Shown here piece after piece: positions 1 through 7,790 of a stretch of 64,000 bases of DNA (the stretch's first letter is position 1; the number at the start of each line of letters is the position of its first letter). The notes below the pieces were generated by a model. It did not search any database. It was given only the letters and a program-made list of their open reading frames with translations, and had not been told where the DNA came from. The stretch is from the NCBI GenBank assembly GCA_020831865.1, contig JAFIFT010000015.1, forward strand, positions 1 through 64,000, in the 5' to 3' direction. The position numbers were made by a program, and so were the translations under genes. The DNA comes from Legionellaceae bacterium (lineage in GTDB: Bacteria; Pseudomonadota; Gammaproteobacteria; Legionellales; Legionellaceae).

Positions 1-126
1 GATTGAAGGCCCTATGTATTTGATCCATTTCTTATTTTTGTGTGATCTATTTCTTATAAAAAATAAAGCCTATTTGAGTCTTAAAAGATCATGACTGCGT
101 GAGTAAATACTTTTTCTTGAAATTTT

Positions 127-342
127 GCTGCGGAATGTCCGGTTGAGGGTTTCCATCGGCAAATACGAAAATACACAAAAAATAAAGGCGCTTTCACCAG
201 TGAAAACGCCCTCATCAAACTCATTTTCTGTGCTTCTCAAAAAGTGCTGGAAAAATGGAGCCAACCCATGCACAATTGGGCTCTCATCATTTCCCAATTG
301 CAAATATACTTCGAGGGAAGGTTAAATCTGGGGCTTAAATGA
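127..342 (+). pseudogene. IS256-family transposase, C-terminal remnant
   Basis: Reading from 142 to the TGA at 340-342 gives a typical end of an IS256-type DDE transposase: VEGFHRQIRKYTKNKGAF, followed by a KLIFCASQKVLEKW stretch and the tail NWALIISQLQIYFEGRL. The usual TTNA-(I/V)-E motif just upstream is disrupted: the frame at 130-141 reads AAECP instead, so a frameshift is likely near 136-141. No start codon or catalytic core lies in the window; bases 1-126 are AT-rich and show no further transposase. Just after the stop, 348-376 (GGGGTGACACAGTT, then TTGAACACTCTC) resembles an IS256-type terminal repeat, although no partner end is present. I infer a dead IS end bordering the AT-rich left region. 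Recognition is by motif only. Confidence 0.7.
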
Positions 343-437
343 TGAGCGGGGTGACACAGTTCGTTGAACACTCTCTTTACATATCAGCGAGACCGCTAAC
401 TTTCTAAATTTTAGGTAGTGCCAAGTATTCTATCTAT

Positions 438-2849
438 TTATGCCTGCTTCACCGAAAGCCAGCTTTCAATGTATTGATGGGTTGATATCACACAATCACA
501 AAACTGTTGATAAACCGGTTCTATTTGATTGAGATTGTTTGAATCGGCTAGCCCTTCTAAGTCCTGTGTTAATTTCAATAATTTAGTGGTGGCACAATAG
601 AGGCAGCTGCTTTTAAATTTATGCATCTGCTTTTTAAAGGCAGGCCAGTCCTGGTTTTGATAACAGGCATCGATGTCATTGACCGTTACCACCATGCTTT
701 GTTTTATCATGATATCGAGCATTTCTTTTAAATCCTCAATGGAGCCGAGTTGGGAAATTCCGAGGTCATCAGCGAGTAGCGGTATTACAGATGGAGTTGG
801 CGGGTACCCCACATTTGAATGCTGTGTCTGAGTTTTTTTATGTTTTCCAAACAGGTCAATATAGCTAAGTGCGGTTTTAGCGGTCAGTGGTTTTTCGCAT
901 ACTTCCAGCATGCCACACTGATTCCCCTGTAACAAAGCTTCCTGTTTGGCATGCGCGGTCAGGCCAATGATGGGAGTAGGTGGGCTATTGGTTTCTTCTT
1001 CAAAGGCTTTGATTTTTCGGGCTAACTCAAAACCTGAAAAATCGGGCAGGCCAATATCGGTAAGGACAAAGTCGTAGTGATTGGTTTTAAATAAACTCAA
1101 TGCCTCATGCGCATTATAGGCTTTATCGGTGGTTGCGCCTTGCTTTCTGACTATCATATCGGCGATTTTCATTGCCATGGGATTATCTTCAACCAATAAG
1201 ATATGGGCGCTGGCAGCCTCTGTTTTAGCTGTGCTGTTTGTAACTTGTGCTGTTACTGTCGTTGAAGGTTGTGGAGGGGGGGGGTCCGGGCGATTGAGAT
1301 CATCAATGACGTGAAGCAGGCTTTCTTTCGCGCCGGCTTCGATAGGGTGCTGGTCGGATTCTGGTATTTCAACGGGCAGAAGCAGGCGAAACCGGGTGCC
1401 CATGCCCTCGATACTTTTCACCGAGATATCGCCTTTTAGGGCATCGACATATTGTTTCACCAGGTGCAGGCCTACACCAAAGCCCTGGTATTTCCCTTCG
1501 TAGGAAGGATGCACCCGGTAGAAGGCATGAAATATTTTGTTGGTTTCCGTTTTTGGGATGCCAATACCGGTATCGATAATATCAAAGCAGAGTATAGACT
1601 GGTTGTCTCCTTTATCTTGATTGCTGATCTGAATGGTAATGTTGCCTTGTTCGGTAAATTTTATCGAGTTGGATAACAGGTTGAGTATGATGCGATAGAG
1701 TTTACCCTTGTCGGTTATAATGGTGGACGGTATATCATCGTCCAGTTGTAATTCCAAGCTTAGGTTTTTCAATTTTAAGGCGGGAAGCTGAAGCTCGAAG
1801 ATATTGTGTAAGACATCGGCCAGGGTAAAAGATTGGAGTTCTATCGCATCATGGCTGATTGACTCACTGGATACCACTTCCAATACACTGTTTAATAAAG
1901 ACAACAGTTGCTCGCCGCTTAAGTTAAGCATTCTGGCGTTTTCGCGGTTTGTCTCGGTGAGTGCATCATGAGCTAGAATATCAGATAAACCTACAATGCC
2001 TGTTAAGGGCGTTCTTATGTCATGACTCATATTTTTGATGAAATTTGATTTGGCCTGGCTGGCTGCTTCTGCTTTTTGCTTGGCTTCTTTTAGCTCTTCC
2101 TCCAGCTTTTTTCTTTCTGTAATATCAAGAGAGTTACCAATAAGGCCAACAATATTGTTGTTTTCATCTCTAAGCGGCATTTTTAATCCAGTAAAATGAA
2201 TCCATTTTCCAGTCGATGTCGTTAGTTTTTCTTCAACGATAATTGTTTCTCCATTTTTTAAAACTTTTTCATCATTAAGTGCTAAACTAGGAGCTTGATC
2301 TCCCCATAGTTCTTCATCAGTTTTTCCAATAACGTCATATGGTGAAGATAATCCTGCTAATTCAGCAGTAAGTTTATTGCATCCCAGGTAGTGTCCATTG
2401 CAGTCCTTCCAGTACAAGCAACCAGGAATGGCATCAATGATACCGTTGAGGTGATAAGCGATATTGTTCTTTTGCAGTTCAGCATTTTTTCCAATAACGA
2501 TAGCAATCGTAGAATTATTACTAAGCATTAGTGGACATACGGTCCAATTAATATTGTAATTTTCTCCGGAGATTTTTTTACAATCAAAATTAAAGTGTAT
2601 TAACGAAGGGTTTAGAAAGAAGTTGGAAGGTATAGGACAAGTAATACCATATTGTTTGCATAAAACTTGAAAATTTTGATCCCTCATATTGTCTTGCGAC
2701 CAGTCGAAAAAAACTTCGCAAGACTTGCTTAAATAAGTAGTTTTAAAATCAGATGAAATCACAATTACCAGATCATTTACCTCAGAAAGTAGAGCCTGTA
2801 ACAGAATACTATCTGAACTTTGATTGGTAACTATTTTTTCATGTTTCAT
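438..2849 (-). CDS. PAS-domain hybrid sensor histidine kinase with receiver and Hpt domains
   Basis: An 803-residue hybrid two-component sensor. Order: PAS-like region (about 15-125), second PAS with the ITERKKLEEEL end (about 133-252), coiled linker, HisKA with phospho-acceptor His276 in SHDIRTPLTG, HATPase_c (N box around 386-395, DTGIGIP at 426-432, GFGVGLHLV), a proline-rich linker, receiver domain with phospho-acceptor Asp598 in LTDIGLPD, and a C-terminal Hpt with His743 in MHKFKSS. This is a complete ArcB-like phosphorelay on one polypeptide. No transmembrane segment is evident, so it is probably cytoplasmic. Its signal and its downstream response regulator cannot be seen. The methyltransferase gene upstream on the same strand ends 49 bp before it, so the two may be co-transcribed. 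The N-terminal third is more AT-rich than the kinase core. Confidence 0.93.
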   Translation of the reverse strand: MKHEKIVTNQSSDSILLQALLSEVNDLVIVISSDFKTTYLSKSCEVFFDWSQDNMRDQNFQVLCKQYGITCPIPSNFFLNPSLIHFNFDCKKISGENYNINWTVCPLMLSNNSTIAIVIGKNAELQKNNIAYHLNGIIDAIPGCLYWKDCNGHYLGCNKLTAELAGLSSPYDVIGKTDEELWGDQAPSLALNDEKVLKNGETIIVEEKLTTSTGKWIHFTGLKMPLRDENNNIVGLIGNSLDITERKKLEEELKEAKQKAEAASQAKSNFIKNMSHDIRTPLTGIVGLSDILAHDALTETNRENARMLNLSGEQLLSLLNSVLEVVSSESISHDAIELQSFTLADVLHNIFELQLPALKLKNLSLELQLDDDIPSTIITDKGKLYRIILNLLSNSIKFTEQGNITIQISNQDKGDNQSILCFDIIDTGIGIPKTETNKIFHAFYRVHPSYEGKYQGFGVGLHLVKQYVDALKGDISVKSIEGMGTRFRLLLPVEIPESDQHPIEAGAKESLLHVIDDLNRPDPPPPQPSTTVTAQVTNSTAKTEAASAHILLVEDNPMAMKIADMIVRKQGATTDKAYNAHEALSLFKTNHYDFVLTDIGLPDFSGFELARKIKAFEEETNSPPTPIIGLTAHAKQEALLQGNQCGMLEVCEKPLTAKTALSYIDLFGKHKKTQTQHSNVGYPPTPSVIPLLADDLGISQLGSIEDLKEMLDIMIKQSMVVTVNDIDACYQNQDWPAFKKQMHKFKSSCLYCATTKLLKLTQDLEGLADSNNLNQIEPVYQQFCDCVISTHQYIESWLSVKQA

Positions 2850-2898
2850 AATTTCCTTACTACATAATTGATAATTAATTGGTTATAACTTCATATTA

Positions 2899-3978
2899 TC
2901 AAATATAGCATAACGGAAGTTCAGCATTGGGCTGCACTAAGTCTCGTTTATCGGAGGCATACTTATCTTTCGCAGTAATCAGAGCAGCTTGAATATTTTT
3001 AGTATTGTTGTTTTCTGGAGTAACCAATATTTGCATTGTTGTTATTAACTCAAAACAGTGGTTGTTATTTGTTAATGCAAATTTTATTTCTTCAACAAAT
3101 TTTGTTAAGCTTCCATCTTCAAAAAGCGTTACCAGATCACATTGAGTAATAAATGCCATTTTATTTAAATTATCTACGAAGTGTGGGAGATGAGCGTATT
3201 TTTTATAAGAAGCTGGGTTTTTCATAGCCTCCCAAAGGTTATCAGTCATTGGTTCAAAGGTTAATTGTGAACCAAATTGAACTTCATTAAATTGAGAGTC
3301 ATTATTAAGTATGTTTTTCGCAGATCTTCTCAATATTTCAGGAGCGTTTGCGTTTTTATAATTTTTATTATAGGTCGAGCGGTAGTGGTGAGTACTATCT
3401 TCATGTAAAAATATAACCATACCATTTTGATTTAAGAGTTCACGAGTATTTTTTACAAACTGCAAAGCAAGGGTTTCATTTTGTAAGTAGTACGCTAAAT
3501 GAGAAATAAAAACCAAATCAAAAGAGTGGAGTTCTTCCTGAGGTATAAAGCTAATGTCATCAAGAAGAATATCTCCTTTGAATAAGGTATGTTTCTTTAT
3601 CGATGGGGTGTTTGATAATTTAGTATCAGCACTTTCCAGGAACTGATCATTAATATCAACCCCAGTATATTGGATTCCCTCTGGGCATGGGATATTTTGA
3701 AGAAACCCTAAGCAAGCAGAGCTATCAGCGCATCCCATATCTGCCACTTTTAAAGCTTTTTCTGGGCTTAGGAAAGCACTTTTTTTATTTAATTCAGATA
3801 TGAAATTTTCGACAATACCCGCCGTATGAGCTTTTTGATCAGTTGCCTTTAAAAAGGCAGAAAACGCCTCATTATAATCAAGCTTTCCATCCAAAATTGC
3901 TGGGTAATTTACTTCTTTTGGGGTAAAAAAACATATTTTTTTATTGGAGAGCTTTTGTAAATTTGTTCGCAGCATCAC
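2899..3978 (-). CDS. SAM-dependent class I methyltransferase, substrate unknown
   Basis: A 359-residue protein with a Rossmann-type SAM-binding core. Motif I is VADMGCADSSACLGFL, followed by the acidic post-I strand YTGVDIND, and a motif IV-like FDLVFISHLAYYL. After the core comes a long C-terminal region with no recognised motif. The general shape (small-molecule methyltransferase core plus extra C-terminal half) recalls histamine-N-methyltransferase-like and other natural-product enzymes, but I cannot assign a substrate. The gene is followed 49 bp later by the hybrid histidine kinase on the same strand, which suggests one transcript. Base composition is AT-rich like the rest of the left end and unlike the core genes to the right, so acquisition is likely. 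Confidence 0.75.
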   Translation of the reverse strand: MMLRTNLQKLSNKKICFFTPKEVNYPAILDGKLDYNEAFSAFLKATDQKAHTAGIVENFISELNKKSAFLSPEKALKVADMGCADSSACLGFLQNIPCPEGIQYTGVDINDQFLESADTKLSNTPSIKKHTLFKGDILLDDISFIPQEELHSFDLVFISHLAYYLQNETLALQFVKNTRELLNQNGMVIFLHEDSTHHYRSTYNKNYKNANAPEILRRSAKNILNNDSQFNEVQFGSQLTFEPMTDNLWEAMKNPASYKKYAHLPHFVDNLNKMAFITQCDLVTLFEDGSLTKFVEEIKFALTNNNHCFELITTMQILVTPENNNTKNIQAALITAKDKYASDKRDLVQPNAELPLCYI

Positions 3979-4274
3979 ATCTCCTTATGAGGATAATTCA
4001 AAGATGTACATGGTATCATGAAACCTTTTTATTGTAAACTATTTAATCACAATGGTCTTTAAAGTCCTGATTATGATTTTTTTAATGCAAAATTCGCACT
4101 AATTTAATGGCAGACAGCTTCAATGGCTCGATAGTATAAGCAGCTAAGGCTACGATCAAATGAGTGATTGCGTTGAATCTTGATCGATGTCGTGTATGTC
4201 ACACCTGATATGCCTGGTCAGGAAAAGATGCAAAAAACAATCGAGGAATTATTTGCGTAAAAGGAGTAGTGGAT
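3979..4274. other. AT-rich intergenic region, possible gene debris
   Basis: No intact gene. On the + strand a short open run ending at TAA 4258-4260 reads VTPDMPGQEKMQKTIEELFA, which looks coding-like but has no start and no recognised family. On the opposite strand about 4090-4190 reads RNHSFDRSLSCLYYRAIEA before a stop, reminiscent of a transposase tail but not identifiable. I treat the stretch as intergenic with possible decayed remnants. Confidence 0.35.
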
Positions 4275-4562
4275 ATGAGAAAATCTTCCTATTGGGTATA
4301 TATCTTACTTTGCGAAAACAATACTTATTATACAGGGTATACGAATAATCTTGAAAAGCGTTATCAGTCTCACGTTGAAGGTACAGGTAGATGTAAATAC
4401 ACGCGTAGTTTTAAGCCGCTAAAAATTGCTCAGTATTGGGAAATTAGAGAAGGAAAATTAAAGGCGATGCAAATGGAGCGCTATATTAAAAAATTATCCC
4501 GCCCAGATAAAGATAAACTGGTTAATGAGCCTCATTTACTTGATGTGTGGCTTTTTTATTAA
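4275..4562 (+). CDS. GIY-YIG nuclease-superfamily protein (YhbQ/UPF0213-like)
   Basis: A 95-residue single-domain GIY-YIG protein. The N-terminus has the family core: VYILLCENNTYYTGYTNNLEKR supplies the two GIY-YIG-like strands, with the catalytic-type Tyr and Arg. It continues through H-x-x-G-TGRCKYT and ends with MERYIKKLSR, which carries the conserved Glu. Family members are small DNA-processing nucleases of poorly defined role. The ATG at 4275 was chosen because AAGGAG at 4261-4266 lies 8 nt upstream; an in-frame GTG at 4269 would be too close to that site. The next gene, an AlkB-type dioxygenase, begins 25 bp downstream, so the two probably form a small nucleic-acid-maintenance operon in this AT-rich segment. 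Confidence 0.88.
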   Translation: MRKSSYWVYILLCENNTYYTGYTNNLEKRYQSHVEGTGRCKYTRSFKPLKIAQYWEIREGKLKAMQMERYIKKLSRPDKDKLVNEPHLLDVWLFY

Positions 4563-4587
4563 AAAATGTAAAGTAGTTGGGCGTTGA

Positions 4588-5214
4588 ATGCAGAATGATG
4601 ATTTACGAAAAAAATTATTCACCAATATGCTTCCGTACGATGGAGAGGTGTATTACCAAGGCTCCATTTTAACTAAAAATGAGGCGGATGATTATTTTGA
4701 ACAATTGTTCACACAAGTGTCTTGGAAACCAGATGAGGCAATAATTTTTGGTAGGCATATTATCACTAAACGAAAAATAGCTTGGTATGCCGATCAGCCT
4801 TTTTCGTATACCTATTCCAGAATTACTCGGCAGGCTCTTCCTTGGACAGACGAGTTATTAGTGTTGAAATCTTTAATTGAAAAAGAAAGTGGAGAAACAT
4901 ATAACGCTTGTTTGATGAATCTATACCACGATGGAAGTGAGGGGATGGCCTGGCACAGTGATGGAGAAAAAGATTTAAAGAAAAACGGGACGATAGCGTC
5001 GTTAAGTCTTGGAGCAGAACGCAAATTTTCGTTTAAACATCAGAAAACAAAAGAAGTGGTTTCAATGGTATTATCTTCTGGAAGTTTATTGGTAATGAAA
5101 GGGACTACACAAACTCATTGGTTGCATCGTTTACCACCAACAAAAAGAATACAGAAACCGCGAATCAACTTAACGTTTCGTACAATGGTGTCATCTGCGT
5201 TTCCTGATCAATGA
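4588..5214 (+). CDS. AlkB-type 2-oxoglutarate/Fe(II) dioxygenase (ALKBH2/3-like)
   Basis: A 208-residue alkylation-repair dioxygenase. The Fe(II) triad is visible: His123 and Asp125 in AWHSDGE, and His180 in THWLHRLP. The 2-oxoglutarate-binding Arg192 and the substrate-side Arg198 lie in PRINLTFR. The NLYHDGSEGMAWHSD and SLGAERKFSF motifs place it nearer the ALKBH2/ALKBH3 type than E. coli AlkB. Family knowledge: it oxidatively removes methyl groups such as 1-methyladenine and 3-methylcytosine from DNA or RNA. It lies 25 bp downstream of the GIY-YIG gene on the same strand. The AT-rich codon choice matches the left island rather than the genome core. No Ada-type regulator is nearby. Confidence 0.93.
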   Translation: MQNDDLRKKLFTNMLPYDGEVYYQGSILTKNEADDYFEQLFTQVSWKPDEAIIFGRHIITKRKIAWYADQPFSYTYSRITRQALPWTDELLVLKSLIEKESGETYNACLMNLYHDGSEGMAWHSDGEKDLKKNGTIASLSLGAERKFSFKHQKTKEVVSMVLSSGSLLVMKGTTQTHWLHRLPPTKRIQKPRINLTFRTMVSSAFPDQ

Positions 5215-5399
5215 TGTGCCACATGAATAGAGTACGGCTCGCGAAACGCTCATCGGGAATAAGACGACTATAACGTTAACATTTCTTTTTCCGCTTCAGT
5301 TTTTTGATTGGTTGTATCTGGTTGCTCGTGAACGCATTATGGATGCTAGCTAAGGAAAGCGGACCGTTTATTACTATTCATGCCTCGTGACGACACTAC

Positions 5400-6335
5400 C
5401 TAGCTTACATGGTAAAAATCACGTGCAATGGCATATATTTTTTCAGGATGCTCCATATGAACATGGTGTCCACCCTCTACGGTAAAGACGTGCAGCGGCT
5501 TAATAACCGCCATGCGTTGACGCAATACCTCCTCACCGAATGGAAAACCATCATGAGCCAGAATCAAGGCAGATGGAGCCTCAATAGCTTGCAGGCAGGA
5601 TAAGGTTTGCTCTTCGGTTAGCCGCAGGGGTGAGGAATATAACAGCCGTGGATCGTGTCGCCAAAACCACTGGCCATCGCATTTTTTCGTGCCCCGTTGA
5701 CAGAGTATGCGGGCCTGTGCCAGCGAAATATGGCCATAGCGGGCTCGTGCCTGCGCCGCCTCTTTGATAGAGGCATAGGAACGTGTGCGTCGTGACTTCT
5801 CCGGCTCGTGTAGCACATACTGCCGGAGCTGCGTTTGGCATTCTTCCGCAGCTGCGGTGAGGGGCCCCAGCCCATCAATCAGAAAAAGGGACTGTATGCG
5901 GTCATCGAGGACACCACCAGCCAGACTGGCAATACAGGCGCCCATGGAGTGGCCCAGCAGGTGCATTTTTTTAAAACCCAGAGCAGCAAGCAGATCGCGT
6001 ATGAGCGAAATAGCATCGACAATATGATAATGGTAGCCATGGGGAAGATGGGTGGACAAACCATGTCCTGGAAAATCTATCGCAATAAAATAAAAGTGGT
6101 GAGCAAACAAGGGGGCTATCAAATCAAAACTATTGGCGTTATCCAGCCAGCCGTGCAGGGCCAGCATAGGGGGATTGTGCGGGTTACCATAGGCTTTGCA
6201 AGCGATACTATAACCCGGGATGCTGAGCGTAAAGCTGTGTATGTCGCGGTGATGTTTCTTCATGCCTGTAACCATTGCCAACCGGGGAATACATAAAATA
6301 TAGACCCACATTATCGGAATAGTATGGTATTTCAT
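5400..6335 (-). CDS. alpha/beta-fold hydrolase (serine hydrolase-like)
   Basis: A 311-residue alpha/beta hydrolase from the first ATG. The oxyanion-hole motif is ALHGWLDNANSF, the nucleophile elbow is LLGHSMGA (Ser130), the probable acid Asp is in LAHDGFPFG, and the catalytic His is in EGGHHVHMEHP close to the C-terminus. The HGWLDN signature and overall length match the SERHL/MEST-like esterase group; the natural substrate is unknown. The first 24 residues are extra and hydrophobic, so the true start may be the ATG at 6263. Neither start has a strong Shine-Dalgarno; GGAT lies about 9 nt before 6335. The gene is divergent from the EEP-family gene, with an 88-bp shared upstream region. Composition is typical of the core genome. 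Confidence 0.85.
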   Translation of the reverse strand: MKYHTIPIMWVYILCIPRLAMVTGMKKHHRDIHSFTLSIPGYSIACKAYGNPHNPPMLALHGWLDNANSFDLIAPLFAHHFYFIAIDFPGHGLSTHLPHGYHYHIVDAISLIRDLLAALGFKKMHLLGHSMGACIASLAGGVLDDRIQSLFLIDGLGPLTAAAEECQTQLRQYVLHEPEKSRRTRSYASIKEAAQARARYGHISLAQARILCQRGTKKCDGQWFWRHDPRLLYSSPLRLTEEQTLSCLQAIEAPSALILAHDGFPFGEEVLRQRMAVIKPLHVFTVEGGHHVHMEHPEKIYAIARDFYHVS

Positions 6336-6423
6336 GGTTTTTTATCCGCTATTGTGCTATCCGATGGCTATTTAGTGGTATGCTTTACATAAGAGAAGAG
6401 ATGCGTTCCTATCCAGAAATACG

Positions 6424-7185
6424 ATGGTCAATATGAAAATATCATTGGTAACCTATAACATCCATAAAGGCTATAGCCTTGGCCGTATCCGTTTTCTATT
6501 ACCGCAAATGCGGGAAGCCCTGCACTCCCTGACGCCGGATTTTGTTTTTTTACAGGAGGTACAGGGGGAGCATCGGCGGCGACAAAAACGCATTGAAGCC
6601 TGGCCGGAAATTTCCCAGTCTGAATATATGGCACAGGATAGCTGGCCGCATTATGTGTATGCCAAAAATGCGATTTATCAATCAGGGCATCACGGTAATG
6701 CCATTTTGAGCAAGTATGCTTTCGAACAATTTAAAAATATTAACCTCTCCAATATGAATCGTGCCTCGCGCAGTATTTTGCATACCAAGGTGCGTCTGGT
6801 GGGAGAGCAGGAAACCGTGCTGCATTTGCTTTGTGTCCATCTGGGTTTGTTCAAGGGGGAGCGTGCCGAACAGGCTCAGGCCCTGATGCAGCGTATAGAA
6901 GAATCCGTTCCTGCCCACGAACCGTTAATTATGGCTGGAGATTTCAACGACTGGCGCAATCATTTATCTGAGCCCTTGCTGGACCGTCTTGCCATACAGG
7001 AAGCCTTTCATATCCTGGAGGGGGAGCCTGCTCGCTCGTTTCCCGCCATGCGCCCGGCTTTATCGATTGACCGAATCTATTTTCGCGGTATGAAAGTGGA
7101 AGAAGTGTGTTGTCTGGGGGATAAGCCATGGCGCAATTTATCTGACCATTTGCCGTTATTCGCGTCCTTTTCCCTGGCAGAATAA
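6424..7185 (+). CDS. endonuclease/exonuclease/phosphatase (EEP) family protein, YbhP-like
   Basis: A 253-residue EEP-fold metal-dependent hydrolase. Landmarks of the fold are in order: Asn12 in VTYNIHKG, the metal-binding Glu45 in FLQEVQGEH, the HG-N dyad region SGHHGNAILS, GDFNDW (catalytic Asp and Asn), and the C-terminal SDHLPLFASF carrying the Asp-His pair. Family members cleave phosphodiester or phosphomonoester bonds in DNA, lipids or small molecules; YbhP-like proteins lack a proven substrate and often sit near cardiolipin-synthase genes, which are not seen here. No signal peptide is present. A second in-frame ATG at 6433 is also possible, and neither is preceded by a clear ribosome site. 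Confidence 0.88.
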   Translation: MVNMKISLVTYNIHKGYSLGRIRFLLPQMREALHSLTPDFVFLQEVQGEHRRRQKRIEAWPEISQSEYMAQDSWPHYVYAKNAIYQSGHHGNAILSKYAFEQFKNINLSNMNRASRSILHTKVRLVGEQETVLHLLCVHLGLFKGERAEQAQALMQRIEESVPAHEPLIMAGDFNDWRNHLSEPLLDRLAIQEAFHILEGEPARSFPAMRPALSIDRIYFRGMKVEEVCCLGDKPWRNLSDHLPLFASFSLAE

Positions 7186-7195
7186 CAGCGGCATC

Positions 7196-7465
7196 TTATT
7201 CGGCTTCATGAAAGCGTTGTTCAATGAGCGATTTAAGGGCAAGAAACATCTCCTGCTCATCCGGCCCATCAATGGCGATGGTCAGCTCAGTACCTTGGTT
7301 GGCAGCCAGCATCATGACGCCCATAATACTTTTGCCATTGACCGTTTGATTGCCTTTGCTGACGTCAATCTGGCTTTGGTATCGGGCGGCGGTGGCTACA
7401 AATTTCGCGGATGCACGAGCATGCAGACCCAATTTGTTAATAATGGTTATGGTTTCACTTATCAT
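7196..7465 (-). CDS. ptsH: HPr-family phosphocarrier protein (NPr-like)
   Basis: An 89-residue HPr. The phosphorylated His15 lies in KLGLHARASAKF, and Ser46 in GKSIMGVMMLA is the position targeted by HPr kinase in organisms that have one. The protein carries phosphate from enzyme I (PtsI or PtsP) to EIIA proteins. In many gammaproteobacteria the equivalent gene (npr) follows hpf, ptsN and rapZ, but here nothing recognisable precedes it. It is therefore a stand-alone gene whose role, sugar uptake or the regulatory nitrogen PTS, cannot be decided. It converges with the EEP-family gene, with 10 bp between the stop codons. Confidence 0.93.
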   Translation of the reverse strand: MISETITIINKLGLHARASAKFVATAARYQSQIDVSKGNQTVNGKSIMGVMMLAANQGTELTIAIDGPDEQEMFLALKSLIEQRFHEAE

Positions 7466-7790
7466 AGCTGCCTAACTTAGCACGCATTTTAAGGTACGAC
7501 AAGTATTTTGCTGCTGCCAGCAGCGCAAACGCGCATATATCATTGCGTTTCGTCATCTTGTCACCCTGCGGAGTGTGCTGAAGTGGTTTTGACTCCGGCA
7601 TATGGCTAGCCCATGACGCCTCTTCGCTGCACCACGCTCGGTGGTTTACCTCTTTGACAGAGGCTATCTTCAGAGGGGCGGCCAAAATAATATGCACTTG
7701 TTCTGTATGCCTGGGAGCGGTCATTCCTGGTCGATGCCCAAAAATGACCGCTGGATGAAAGCAAAAGACTGACACAACGCGAGCTGATCA
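7466..7790. other. intergenic region between HPr and icmX, non-coding
   Basis: No convincing gene. A minus-strand open frame here reads like translated repeat sequence and has no family resemblance. The notable content is a 10-bp perfect inverted repeat at 7716-7752, described separately. It lies downstream of icmX and upstream of HPr on the minus strand, so it could hold the icmX terminator and the HPr promoter, but no U-tract hairpin was seen. Confidence 0.5.
7716..7752. repeat. palindromic hairpin, REP-like
   Basis: AGCGGTCATT at 7716-7725 is perfectly complementary to AATGACCGCT at 7743-7752, giving a 10-bp stem and a 17-nt loop. The GTCATTCC...AATGAC layout resembles the dispersed palindromic repeats common in Coxiella, Legionella and other bacteria. 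There is no U-tract, so a simple terminator is less likely. Only one copy is seen in this window. Confidence 0.5.

Noticed and set aside
5835..6296. Plus-strand frame of 153 codons inside the alpha/beta hydrolase gene
   Set aside because: Shadow of the hydrolase coding strand, whose catalytic motifs are intact.
7455..7775. Minus-strand open frame of 106 codons upstream of HPr
   Set aside because: It overlaps the HPr start, contains the palindrome and shows no family motif; it reads like translated repeat DNA.
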